DNA from: Enterocloster clostridioformis | Lineage (GTDB): Bacteria > Bacillota > Clostridia > Lachnospirales > Lachnospiraceae | Direction: 5' to 3' | DNA length: 64,000 nucleotides | NCBI RefSeq assembly: GCF_020297485.1 | Contig: NZ_JAIWZC010000001.1 | Coordinates: forward strand, 4,588,001-4,652,000 | In this document: piece after piece, positions 42,553 to 50,728 of the stretch | How the letters are laid out: the number at the start of each line of letters is the position of its first letter | Position numbering within the stretch: the stretch's first letter is position 1 | Translations under genes and position numbers: made by a program | Notes under the pieces: model-generated | The model's database searches: none | Told to the model about the DNA's origin: nothing | The model's input: the letters and a program-made list of their open reading frames with translations, nothing else

Positions 42553-44133
42553 ATGAAAACATTTATACAAAAACTTGGTAAGTCCTTGATGGGACCATTG
42601 TCCATCATCGTGGCAGCAGGTTTGTTGTTAGGTTTGGCATCAACATTACTGAACCCGAATGTGTTTGGGAATGCATTGGCGAATGTGGGGTTTGTAAACG
42701 ATTTTGTAAGTCTGATTAATGCTCTGGCAGGCGGACTGTTCGGCTTATTGCCGATTCTGTTCTGTATGTCTGTGGCACAGGGGATGTCCAGAGAAGATAA
42801 AGAAGTGGCAACCTTTGCTTCTATTATCGGTTTTATTTTATTCCACACGACAATTCGTTTCTTCCTGGGCTTAAAGGGTGTGAACGCTGAGACGACCAGC
42901 ATTGAGTACCTGATGGGACAGGGCATGAGCGCGCTGGAAGCAACCCAGAAAAACGCAGCTTATGATACAGTAATGGGTATTTTCACCTATCGTATGAGCA
43001 TCTTCGGCGGTATTATCGTTGGTCTGTGGACTGCTATGATTCACAACCGTTTCCACGAGACACAGCTGCCGACCGCATTCAGCTTCTTCAGCGGCAAGAG
43101 ATTTGTTCCGATTATGATGGTTGTAACGATTCCGTTCTTAGCCATTGTAATGTTCTTCGTATGGCCGTTATTTAACATGGTAATCAATGGATTCGGCGCA
43201 CTGCTGGCTTCTGCGGGTGCATTCGGCACATTCATTTACGGATTCCTGGAGAGACTCCTGATTCCGACCGGACTGCATCATATCCTCAATCAGCTGATCC
43301 GTTTCACCCCAATCGGTGGCTCGGCAATGATCGACGGACAGCAGGTTTCCGGCGCGCTGAACATTTTCAATACGTTACTGATGCAGGCAGAGCCGGATAT
43401 GGACGTTATGCGCCAGGCTACCCGTTTCCTGACACAGGGTACTCACCCGTTCATGGTATTCGGTCTTCCGGCAGCATGCTATGCAATGTACAAAACCGCA
43501 CTGCCGAAGAATAAACAGAAGGTAAAAGGTATCTTACTGGCAGCAGGTTTAACAAGCCTTTTTACAGGAATCACGGAGCCGATCGAGTTTTCATTCTTCT
43601 TCATCTCTCCGCTGTTATGGCTGTTCCACGCTTTCATGGCTGGTATGTCTTTCCTGATCAACTCCTTACTGGGCGTATGTATCGGTAATGCCGGCGGCGG
43701 TCTGATTGACCTGATGCTGTTCGGTGTACTGCGCGGGCCGCAGACCAAATGGCTCCTGAACGTCGTAATCGGCCTGATCTATGCAGTGATTTACTTCTTT
43801 GTATTTAAGTGGGCGATTGTGAAATTCAACATCAAGACTCCGGGTCGCGAGGACGAGACGGACGAAGTAGTCGATACCGATGAAGTGACCGAGCTTGGAA
43901 ACGGCATCATGGATGCTCTGGGCGGAAAAGAGAACATCCTTGAGATCGACAACTGCATCTCCAGACTGAGACTTGTTTTAAAAGATACTTCTATTGTAAA
44001 TGATGCATTATTGAAAAAAACCGGTTCTCTTGGTATTATTAAAATTAATGAGAATAATATCCAGGTAGTTTACGGTACTAAGGTTGAGAAAGCTGCGGCA
44101 GAGTTAAAACGTGCAGTAAAGAATAGCAAATAA
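42553..44133 (+). CDS. PTS transporter EIICB (glucose/maltose superfamily, MalX-like)
   Basis: The 526-residue permease has an EIIC domain of about ten membrane helices with the family block GITEPIEFSFFFISPLLW (about residue 340). A C-terminal EIIB domain contains the phosphorylated cysteine C468 in EIDNCISRLRL. No EIIA domain is attached or nearby, so it must borrow one. It imports and phosphorylates a sugar or sugar-like compound. Codon use (Pro almost always CCG, many CGT/CGC) differs from the surrounding chromosome and agrees with the next two genes, suggesting joint acquisition. GGAGGAAGAAAGG precedes the ATG. A terminator follows it. Confidence 0.92.
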   Translation: MKTFIQKLGKSLMGPLSIIVAAGLLLGLASTLLNPNVFGNALANVGFVNDFVSLINALAGGLFGLLPILFCMSVAQGMSREDKEVATFASIIGFILFHTTIRFFLGLKGVNAETTSIEYLMGQGMSALEATQKNAAYDTVMGIFTYRMSIFGGIIVGLWTAMIHNRFHETQLPTAFSFFSGKRFVPIMMVVTIPFLAIVMFFVWPLFNMVINGFGALLASAGAFGTFIYGFLERLLIPTGLHHILNQLIRFTPIGGSAMIDGQQVSGALNIFNTLLMQAEPDMDVMRQATRFLTQGTHPFMVFGLPAACYAMYKTALPKNKQKVKGILLAAGLTSLFTGITEPIEFSFFFISPLLWLFHAFMAGMSFLINSLLGVCIGNAGGGLIDLMLFGVLRGPQTKWLLNVVIGLIYAVIYFFVFKWAIVKFNIKTPGREDETDEVVDTDEVTELGNGIMDALGGKENILEIDNCISRLRLVLKDTSIVNDALLKKTGSLGIIKINENNIQVVYGTKVEKAAAELKRAVKNSK

Positions 44134-44144
44134 TTTCGTAAACA

Positions 44145-44181
44145 GATAATGGAAAAGTCCGCCGTGGGCTTTTTCATTATC
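44145..44181 (+). terminator. Terminator after the EIICB gene
   Basis: GATAATGGAAAAGTCC pairs with GGGCTTTTTCATTATC (G-U pairs allowed) around a five-base loop. It may attenuate transcription into the M20 gene. Confidence 0.7.
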
Positions 44182-44259
44182 TTGAATCACAGGGAAAGCG
44201 ATATTCCATAAGATCTTCAAACAGAATACAGATGTGATGGTAAGAGAAGGGGCGGTATT

Positions 44260-45525
44260 ATGCAGACCAGAACAGAAAGAATACAGAAAGATATCGAAAC
44301 ATTAGCTCAGTTTACGTCCACTCCGGGAAAGGGAGTGACCCGTTCTTCCTATTCTAAGGAAGATACCATGGCCAAAGATTATCTGACTGGGGAGATGAAG
44401 AAAATTGGCCTTGAGATCTATGAGGACGGATTCGGAACCCTGTTCGGACGCCGCGAGGGAACCATGAAAGATGCGCCGGTTGTTATGCTGGGCTCTCATT
44501 ACGATTCCGTAGTCAACGGCGGAGCATTTGACGGCGTTGCCGGTTCTGTTTCCGCGCTGGAAGTTATGCGTGTACTTACAGAAGAAGGATTTGTCAACGA
44601 TTATCCGCTGGAGCTGATTCTGATGAATGCCGAGGAGGGTGCTACGTTCGGACCGAGTACCGGCGTATCCAACTCCAGAGCAATGCTCGGAACCATGACT
44701 CAGCGTGAGCTGGAGACAGTGAAAAACCGTTTCGGTCAGACTAAGCTGGAGGCGATGGCAGAATACGGCCTGAAGCCGGATCTGAAAGCAGCCATCCGCA
44801 AACCGGGCTCCATTAAGAACTTCCTGGAGCTGCACATCGAGCAGGGGCCGGTGCTGGAGCGTGAAAATATCGAGATTGGCCTGATCAGGTACCTGGCCGG
44901 AATCGGACGATACACAATCCGTTTCCACGGTGCAACCGCAGATTCCACTGTACCGATGGACAGCCGGAAAGACGCGCTGGTAGCGGCAGCCAGCTTTATC
45001 ACAGAGTTTGACAGACAGATCAAGGCGCTGGGACCGGATGTTACCGGTATGGTCGGCAAGCTGGATGTAACTCCGAACTCCAACCAGTTCGTGCCGGAGT
45101 ATGTAGAGGGCAAGATCGAGATCCGTACATTCAGCAGGGAATGTATCGAGAAAACGAATTTTAAGGAGCTGATCACCGCAATTCTGAATGCAGTCAGCGC
45201 AGAATATGGCATCCGCACGGAGCTGGAGGAAATTACGAGAATCAATTATCCGAACCCGACCGGACCGAGCGTTATGTGTGCGGAAAATGTGGCCAGGATG
45301 GAAGCAATCTGTGAAGAACTGGGATACAGCCACGTGATCATCAATAACGGTACCGGCCATGATTCCATGATTATGACGGATTTCTGCGACACCAACATGA
45401 TTTATGTGCCGAGTAACCGCGGCGGCGTATCTCACTGCCCGGAGGAGTGGACGGAATATGCGAGCATCAAGAAAGGCGCAGATGTTCTGCTTCATCTGGT
45501 AATGGATCTCAGCAAAAATAAATGA
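44260..45525 (+). CDS. M20-family zinc amidohydrolase (N-carbamoyl-amino acid hydrolase / allantoate amidohydrolase type)
   Basis: The 421-residue enzyme has all metal-ligand blocks of the HyuC/AmaB/AllC group: GSHYDSVVNGGAFDGVAG, MNAEEGATFGPS, LELHIEQGPVLE, and TGHDSMIMTDFC...GGVSHCPEEWTEY. These enzymes remove a carbamoyl, ureido or similar N-acyl group from an amino acid. An intact metal site implies an active enzyme; the substrate is open. AGAAGGGGCGG lies ahead of the ATG. It overlaps the reading frame region of the next gene by very little, and that gene starts 41 bases later. The pairing with an M24-fold protein is notable. Confidence 0.9.
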   Translation: MQTRTERIQKDIETLAQFTSTPGKGVTRSSYSKEDTMAKDYLTGEMKKIGLEIYEDGFGTLFGRREGTMKDAPVVMLGSHYDSVVNGGAFDGVAGSVSALEVMRVLTEEGFVNDYPLELILMNAEEGATFGPSTGVSNSRAMLGTMTQRELETVKNRFGQTKLEAMAEYGLKPDLKAAIRKPGSIKNFLELHIEQGPVLERENIEIGLIRYLAGIGRYTIRFHGATADSTVPMDSRKDALVAAASFITEFDRQIKALGPDVTGMVGKLDVTPNSNQFVPEYVEGKIEIRTFSRECIEKTNFKELITAILNAVSAEYGIRTELEEITRINYPNPTGPSVMCAENVARMEAICEELGYSHVIINNGTGHDSMIMTDFCDTNMIYVPSNRGGVSHCPEEWTEYASIKKGADVLLHLVMDLSKNK

Positions 45526-45566
45526 GATTGGACCGTTACAGTCAAACAACAGTAAGAGGGGATTTC

Positions 45567-46958
45567 ATGGAAAAATATACAAACATTGTCTACAAAGAAG
45601 TCAGGGAACCGGTATCGGACTGTACCGGTGTACCAGTGATGCTGACAGACGAAACCATGCAGGAACGGTACGACAGCGTGCTGCGTCGTATGAAAGAAGA
45701 TCACTTTGACACCCTGGTGGTGTATGCAGATCTGGAACACGGCAACAACTTTGAGTACCTGACCGGTTTCCTGCCGCGTTTTGAGGAGGCACTTCTGGTG
45801 CTCAATCAGGGCGGAACCCATTACATGATGATGGGAAATGAGAATCTGAATAAGGTTCCGTCGGCCAGAATTCAGGCGGAGGCCATTCATGCGCCGTATT
45901 TCTCCCTGCCGAATCAGCCGATGGGAAACAGCGAAAGCCTGACAGAACTGCTGAAGCAGGCCGGTATCGCACCGGGAAAGAGAATCGGGCTTGTCGGCTG
46001 GAAGTATTTTACCAGCAGTCTGGAAGATAATGCAAAGCTGTTTGACGCGCCGTCTTATGTTGTGGACGCGATCCGGGAAATTGCAGGGGAGACCGGGGAC
46101 GTGGTGAATGCGACGTATCTGTTTATCGGAAATAAGGGCGTCCGCTGTACCAACAACGTCAATGAGATCGAGCATTATGAATTCGGCGCGTCGCTTGCTT
46201 CAGACTGTATGCTGCGTACCATGAATCTGTTGGATGAGGGCGTATGCGAGACGGCGCTGGGCGAGTCGCTGAACGCGTTGGGTCAGAAAAACAGCGTGGT
46301 TACGATTGCGGCTGCCGGTAAGCGTTTTGTGAAGGCCAATATCTATCCGACAGAAAATAAAGTAAAAACAGGAGATACCATCAGCCTGACAATCGGCTAC
46401 AAGGGCGGTCTGTCTTCTCGTGCCGGTTATGCGGTGCAGGATGCATCCCAGCTGCCGGAAGGTGCACGGGATTATGTGGATGCTGTGGTGAAGCCGTATT
46501 ACGGTGCTGTGGTGGAATGGCTGGAGCAGGTACACTGCGGGATGACCGGCGGCGAGCTGTATCAGCGCATCGACGAGGTGCTTCCGAAAGCAGAGTATCA
46601 CTGGTCTTTATGTCCGGGACATTTGACGGCTGACGAGGAGTGGATGTCTTCACCGGTGTATGCGGGAAGTGAAGAAGTGCTGGAAAGCGGAATGTTGTTC
46701 CAGATCGACATTATTCCGTCGGTGAAAGGATATGCCGGAACCAGTGCGGAGAGCACGGTGGCGCTGGCGGACGAGGCGCTGAGACAGGAAATTCAGAAGC
46801 ATGCGCCGGAGCTGTGGAAGCGTATGATGCAAAGAAGAAGCTACCTGGAAAATGAGCTGAATATCCGTCTGAATCCGGATATTTTGCCGATGTGCTCCAC
46901 GGTTGCATATCTTCGTCCGCTGCTGCTCAATAAGGCGTGGGCAATGTCTGCAAAATAA
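45567..46958 (+). CDS. M24/creatinase-fold protein lacking the metal ligands
   Basis: The 463-residue protein has an N-terminal creatinase-like domain (to about residue 190, with FEYLTGFLPRFEEALLVL) and a C-terminal pita-bread domain. In metallo-M24 enzymes the ligands are Asp-Asp-His-Glu-Glu. Here both Asp positions are lost (GDTISLTIGYKGGLSSRAGY), the third site keeps His (LCPGHLTADEEW), the fourth is Asp (LFQIDIIPS) and the last is Glu (SAESTVALAD). That pattern suggests a metal-independent, creatinase- or ectoine-hydrolase-like C-N hydrolase rather than an aminopeptidase. AAGAGGGGATTTC precedes ATG 45567. It is likely cotranscribed with the M20 gene. Function inferred. Confidence 0.8.
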   Translation: MEKYTNIVYKEVREPVSDCTGVPVMLTDETMQERYDSVLRRMKEDHFDTLVVYADLEHGNNFEYLTGFLPRFEEALLVLNQGGTHYMMMGNENLNKVPSARIQAEAIHAPYFSLPNQPMGNSESLTELLKQAGIAPGKRIGLVGWKYFTSSLEDNAKLFDAPSYVVDAIREIAGETGDVVNATYLFIGNKGVRCTNNVNEIEHYEFGASLASDCMLRTMNLLDEGVCETALGESLNALGQKNSVVTIAAAGKRFVKANIYPTENKVKTGDTISLTIGYKGGLSSRAGYAVQDASQLPEGARDYVDAVVKPYYGAVVEWLEQVHCGMTGGELYQRIDEVLPKAEYHWSLCPGHLTADEEWMSSPVYAGSEEVLESGMLFQIDIIPSVKGYAGTSAESTVALADEALRQEIQKHAPELWKRMMQRRSYLENELNIRLNPDILPMCSTVAYLRPLLLNKAWAMSAK

Positions 46959-46998
46959 CACTGCTGTGCCTGAAGGTTTGAATAAGCAATGAAAAAGG

Positions 46999-47045
46999 CT
47001 GCCGCTTTAACGGGGAATGACCGTTAAGGCGGCAGTGTTGTTGTA
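46999..47045. terminator. Bidirectional terminator between the M24 and RpiR genes
   Basis: CTGCCGCTTTAACGG pairs with CCGTTAAGGCGGCAG around GGAATGA, with T-rich sequence after it. It separates the convergent genes. Confidence 0.88.
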
Positions 47046-47092
47046 TTGTAAAAAACAGGTTTCGTGTAATTCTTATCAATATCAGCGCCGTT

Positions 47093-47857
47093 CTAAATTT
47101 TGCAGGTCGCGTAGTCGATATAACCATCATAGAGCAGATGCAGAATCAGATGCAGCGTGAGGTAGGAGGAACGGTTGATATTCATATCCTTGTCCATGGT
47201 GCTGCTCTGGAAATAGAGGTTGTACTTGGACATGGCAGATAAATCGTTGTTGTTTAAGCAGGTAATGGAAATCATCGGAATGCCCAGCACTTCCAGGTTG
47301 ATCAGGATGTCCCGGTACTTGTCAATATTGCCTGACCAGGAGGCGATGAACAGCAAATCTGTTTTTTTCATAAATTTCTTGATAATCTTTAACTCAGTCA
47401 GAGACGGGATCAGGATGATATTCTTGTTGACATTCAGGAAACAGCGAGCAAATTCCTGCAGCATCAGCCGCTGTCCGTGTCCGGTGCCGTAAGCGTAGAT
47501 GTTGTCAGATTTGTCGATGATCCGGCAGATCTCATTGATTTCCTTATTCTGCTTGAAGAGCTTGATGGTCTGCGAGATGTCCTGGCTGATAATCTCGATC
47601 ATATCCAGCGTGGAGACATTAACCTTCTCCGTATCGTTTTTCAGGAAAAATTTGAATTCACTGTAACCGCTGAAGTCCAGCTTCTGGGTGGTACGCAGGA
47701 CGGTGGCTGTCGAAACATTGCATTTTCTGGCCAGGTCAGCGATACTGATTGTTGTGCACAGCTTCAGATTGGTCTGCACAAAATGGAGAATATGCAGGTC
47801 GATGTCGTTCAGTTTTGAATAGTTTTCGTTAATAATCAAATCCAGTTTAAATCCCAT
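47093..47857 (-). CDS. MurR/RpiR-family transcriptional regulator
   Basis: The 254-residue regulator has an N-terminal HTH_6 domain (ISIADLARKCNVSTATVLRTTQKLDFSGYSEFKFFL) and a C-terminal SIS domain that binds phosphosugars (NIYAYGTGHGQRLMLQEFARCF...LLFIASWSGNIDKYRDIL). Such proteins usually sense a sugar phosphate made by the adjacent PTS. It is convergent with the cassette and most probably controls the EIICB promoter. AAGGAGG lies close to ATG 47857 on the minus strand; the longer open frame upstream is not supported. Confidence 0.9.
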   Translation of the reverse strand: MGFKLDLIINENYSKLNDIDLHILHFVQTNLKLCTTISIADLARKCNVSTATVLRTTQKLDFSGYSEFKFFLKNDTEKVNVSTLDMIEIISQDISQTIKLFKQNKEINEICRIIDKSDNIYAYGTGHGQRLMLQEFARCFLNVNKNIILIPSLTELKIIKKFMKKTDLLFIASWSGNIDKYRDILINLEVLGIPMISITCLNNNDLSAMSKYNLYFQSSTMDKDMNINRSSYLTLHLILHLLYDGYIDYATCKI

Positions 47858-48072
47858 ATCGGCCTCCTTGTCTGCTTGTAGTTTTATTATCGCATAAAAG
47901 TTTGTAAATTCCAAGGGATTTGCCCGATTTTGTAGAACTATATGTGATTCCTGCCTGTTAGGGGGATCCGGCAGCATCACAGCCGTCCGCCGCCGGTGAA
48001 AAATAGAAAAATTTATAGCTGAATTTACAACAGAACAAATGAACTAGTACAGCATTGCTTAAATATCAGTGA

Positions 48073-49322
48073 TTAAATTACTAATGGTATCCCGGCATAT
48101 GTCCACTTAAATGGGTGTGCTGTAAGATTGTATTGTTCAATAAAGCGCAGGATGCTTGCTTCCAGTTCTTCTATTGATAGGTAGCTTTTCCGCTTCAGCA
48201 GCTTCCGGTTAATGATGCCAAACCATATCTCAATCTGGTTCATCCAGGAACTGTGTTTCGGAGTATAGACAAAGCGGATCCGGTGGGAAGGGTCATGCAG
48301 GAAATCCGCTCGGCTTTCCATACTTTTAAGGATCCCTGTTTTCCCTTTTTTGCCCAGTTCCACGCCAAGGGCACAGGCTTCTGCCACAAAGCGGACAAGG
48401 GCTTCCGATTTATGGGTGTTTAGGCCATCGCATATAAATGTCCATGGGGCTTGCGGGTCTGTCCCTACCAATGCTTTCACGGCTTCCACAAAATCCTCTT
48501 CTGTGCGTGTGGAGTTTAAATACGGCATTTCCATACGGCCCGTTGCAACATCAAAGAACCCGATGAGGCTGGTCGTGCCATGGCGGATATACTCAAACTC
48601 CATTTTGGCGCACTGGCCGGGTAATGGGAGCTTGTCAGGATATTTATGTTCCAGCGCTTGTACCCCGGTCATTTCATCCGTGGAAACAATGTGTGCACCT
48701 TCCCGGCTTTGTTCCTGGGCACTCTGGTACAGGCCGCAGATTTCGTTTACTTTCCGCGCAAAAGATTCCGGGGCTTCCGTCTTTTCCGAAGAATGAAGCC
48801 AGTAACGGATTTTGTGGGGATGTAAATCTACCTCATTTTTAAAAAACGGCTGACAGATTTCTCAGAAATCTGTTCAGCGATCCCCTGCTTTTTAATTTCT
48901 GCCACTAACAGCGGGAGACTCCACTGGCTTACTTCGTACCCAAAATCATTTGGGTTGCTGCAGGCAAGGTCGATGATCCGCATGATCTGGTCCGGCGTAA
49001 AAACAGACGGGGCACCGGGGCGTTTTTTATCGGACAGGACTGCCCGTATCTCATCTTCAAGCTTTTTCGGGTCGTCCATTTCAATCCTCCGCAAGGCTGG
49101 GAGCGCCGCGAGGAACCGACTGCGCCAGGTGGCAACATTATTATAATGAAGCCCGACCTGTGGTGCAATATTCTGGTTGAGTTCCCCCTGTGACGCAAGC
49201 AGGACAATGCTGGCTCTTTTGACCAGTCCTGACGGAAGGGAGCGGCTTTTTGAAAAAGCAGATAATATGTTTTTCATGGCATCAGATAAAACCGGGATAG
49301 TATCAATTGTTTTCCTTCGCAT
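48073..49322 (-). CDS. IS630-family transposase, expressed through a -1 frameshift
   Basis: Frame A (MRRKTIDTIPVLSD..., about 165 residues) has the helix-turn-helix part and ends ...KSVSRFLKMR-stop. At the codons TTT TTA AAA ATG the heptamer T-TTA-AAA allows a -1 slip. The new frame reads NEVDLHPHKIRYWL and stays open to the end. The catalytic acids are in STDEMTG, ICDGLNTH and MNQIEIWFGI, so the DDE core is complete. The joined product has 416 residues, the usual IS630 length. Frameshift control is known in this family; here it is inferred from the slippery site and the open second frame. A simple mutation is the alternative. Confidence 0.85.
48824..48844 (-). promoter_or_regulatory. Slippery heptamer TTTAAAA for -1 frameshifting in the IS630 transposase
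   Basis: On the minus strand CGT TTT TTA AAA ATG contains T-TTA-AAA in the zero frame, matching the X-XXY-YYZ rule. A -1 slip gives the codons AAT GAG GTA, which continue the transposase. I did not find a clear stimulatory stem in the next bases. Confidence 0.65.
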
Positions 49323-49420
49323 AATAACACATCCATTCTTTAGTGATAGAATTATTATGCACCGACTACAATAAAAAAGCAACGTCTATTCATTATTATT
49401 TTGGCAATGCTGTACTAGAA

Positions 49421-49432
49421 TTTGACACCAAT
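49421..49432. repeat. Direct repeat TTTGACACCAAT, right copy (possible attachment site)
   Basis: It matches the copy at 38079-38090 and lies directly beside the right end of the IS630 element. A related GCGCCCTTTTGAC sequence at 49447-49459 also resembles the left junction (GGCGCCTTTTGAC). Tentative right border of an old integrated element. Confidence 0.35.
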
Positions 49433-49506
49433 GCTGCATCGGCATAGCGCCCTTTTGACTCTCATTTGACTCCAAAGTATGCTTCCCGGTCCGTGATGTT
49501 CTGGTG

Positions 49507-50523
49507 CTAGGTACGCTGTCTCTGTGTGGATTCCCGTATGATGAGCTCTGTGTTCAGCAGTACCTGCCGCGGTTTTGCTCCGGGAGTATTTAGCTTTTCA
49601 ATCAGAAGCTCACATGCCATGTAGCCCATCTGATATTTTGGCTGGTTGATGGTTGTGATGGGAGGGGATGTGGCCTGGGATATGTTCACATTATCAAATC
49701 CCGTAACGATAATGTCCGCTGGTACGGAAAGCCCGGCCAGGCGGCATCCGCGTATGGCAGCTGCGGCAAGCACATCGGAGACGGCAAAGACAGCTGTGGG
49801 ATGCTCCTTCTGAGACATAAGCTGGTGTGTGGATGAGAGGGCCATGTCAAAGTCCAGCTCAGGCAGCTGGATGATCCAGTCCTTGTTCAGGGGAATATGG
49901 GCGGCTTCCAGCGTCTGTATATATCCGGCCTTCCTTTGGCGTGCGTATTTATACCGGTCCGGTCCACACAGAAAAGCAATCTTTGTGTGCCCTGTGGACA
50001 GGATGTACTCCATCATTGTCTTGGCGGCTGCCACGTCATCAATGCTGGTATAGGAGACCAGGTTCTGGTTTTCCGTATACTCACAGCACTGTACAAAGGG
50101 AATGGTATGATAAAGGCTGTTAAAATATCCTTGATCCATGGCGTTTAATATAATGGCGCCGCAGAGGTTAATGTTATTTAGCAGATTAAAAAAGGTTGAT
50201 TCAGTAGATGAATTAAGATGCTGGACATTTACCAGGGTGTAGTAATCATGGCGCAGGGCCGCATCCTGTGCTCCCTTGATTACATCATTGTAAAATGGAT
50301 TGGAGACGGACGGTATATTGATCAGAATGACCTTGCCGTCCTTTTTCGTGTTGGTGGCAATAAAGCTTTCAGGCAGTGGATAATCCAGAGAATGGATGGC
50401 TTCCATGATCTTTTTTGCGGTGCTGCCCTTGACTGCGGCTGTATTGTTGATAAAGCGTGATACGGTGGCTATAGAGACACCGGACATATCTGCTATCTGG
50501 GAAATGGTTGGTTTTGTTGACAT
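49507..50523 (-). CDS. LacI-family repressor of the adjacent sugar operon
   Basis: The 338-residue regulator has an N-terminal LacI helix-turn-helix (TISQIADMSGVSIATVSRFINNTAAVKGSTAKKI) and a periplasmic-binding-protein-like sensor domain (VILINIPSVSNPFYNDVIKGAQDAA...FDNVNISQATSPPITTINQP). It is divergent from the epimerase-ABC operon, and perfect palindromes lie around that operon's promoter, so repression relieved by a sugar is expected. TGTGAGGTATC precedes ATG 50523; the longer frame is AT-rich intergenic sequence. The residues binding the sugar cannot be assigned. Confidence 0.92.
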   Translation of the reverse strand: MSTKPTISQIADMSGVSIATVSRFINNTAAVKGSTAKKIMEAIHSLDYPLPESFIATNTKKDGKVILINIPSVSNPFYNDVIKGAQDAALRHDYYTLVNVQHLNSSTESTFFNLLNNINLCGAIILNAMDQGYFNSLYHTIPFVQCCEYTENQNLVSYTSIDDVAAAKTMMEYILSTGHTKIAFLCGPDRYKYARQRKAGYIQTLEAAHIPLNKDWIIQLPELDFDMALSSTHQLMSQKEHPTAVFAVSDVLAAAAIRGCRLAGLSVPADIIVTGFDNVNISQATSPPITTINQPKYQMGYMACELLIEKLNTPGAKPRQVLLNTELIIRESTQRQRT

Positions 50524-50599
50524 GGCTGATACCTCACAATCTAATGATATATTTAGAATACACCAAAATAGAAGAAATGTACAGAGAAAATGTAAAAAA

Positions 50600-50613
50600 T
50601 GTAAATTTTTACA
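50600..50613. promoter_or_regulatory. Candidate LacI operator 1 of the epimerase-ABC operon
   Basis: TGTAAA-TT-TTTACA, a dyad with perfect 6-base arms, ends 5 bases before the -35 box. Confidence 0.6.
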
Positions 50614-50618
50614 AAGTA

Positions 50619-50647
50619 TTGACAATAAAATGAAAAAAAGATATAGT
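50619..50647 (+). promoter_or_regulatory. Promoter of the epimerase-ABC operon
   Basis: TTGACA and TATAGT are 17 bases apart, about 80 bases upstream of the first gene. The same pair of boxes and spacing occurs at the GH32 locus (63150-63178). Confidence 0.8.
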
Positions 50648-50689
50648 AATAAATGAAAATGACATAAAAAACGGAAGAAAATGAAAGTA

Positions 50690-50709
50690 TTTTACATAAA
50701 AATGTAAAA
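50690..50709. promoter_or_regulatory. Candidate LacI operator 2 of the epimerase-ABC operon
   Basis: TTTTACAT and ATGTAAAA form perfect 8-base arms around AAAA. It lies in the 5' leader, about 90 bases from operator 1, and shares the TTTACA/TGTAAA half-sites, which would suit looping or roadblock repression. Confidence 0.65.
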
Positions 50710-50728
50710 CACATAAAAAGGAGGAAAA

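Larger units (their letters stand above)
48047..49415 (-). mobile_element. Complete IS630-family element
   Basis: Inverted ends GTACAGCATTGC...AAATA are flanked by TA on both sides (48045-48046 and 49416-49417), the TA target duplication of the IS630/Tc1 group. The 1369-base unit contains one transposase split into two frames joined by a -1 shift. It bounds the right side of the PTS/M20/M24 cassette, with the IS256 element bounding its left side. Confidence 0.9.

Noticed and set aside
44302..45549. 415-codon minus-strand open frame
   Set aside because: It is antisense to the M20 gene, whose metal-binding blocks are intact.
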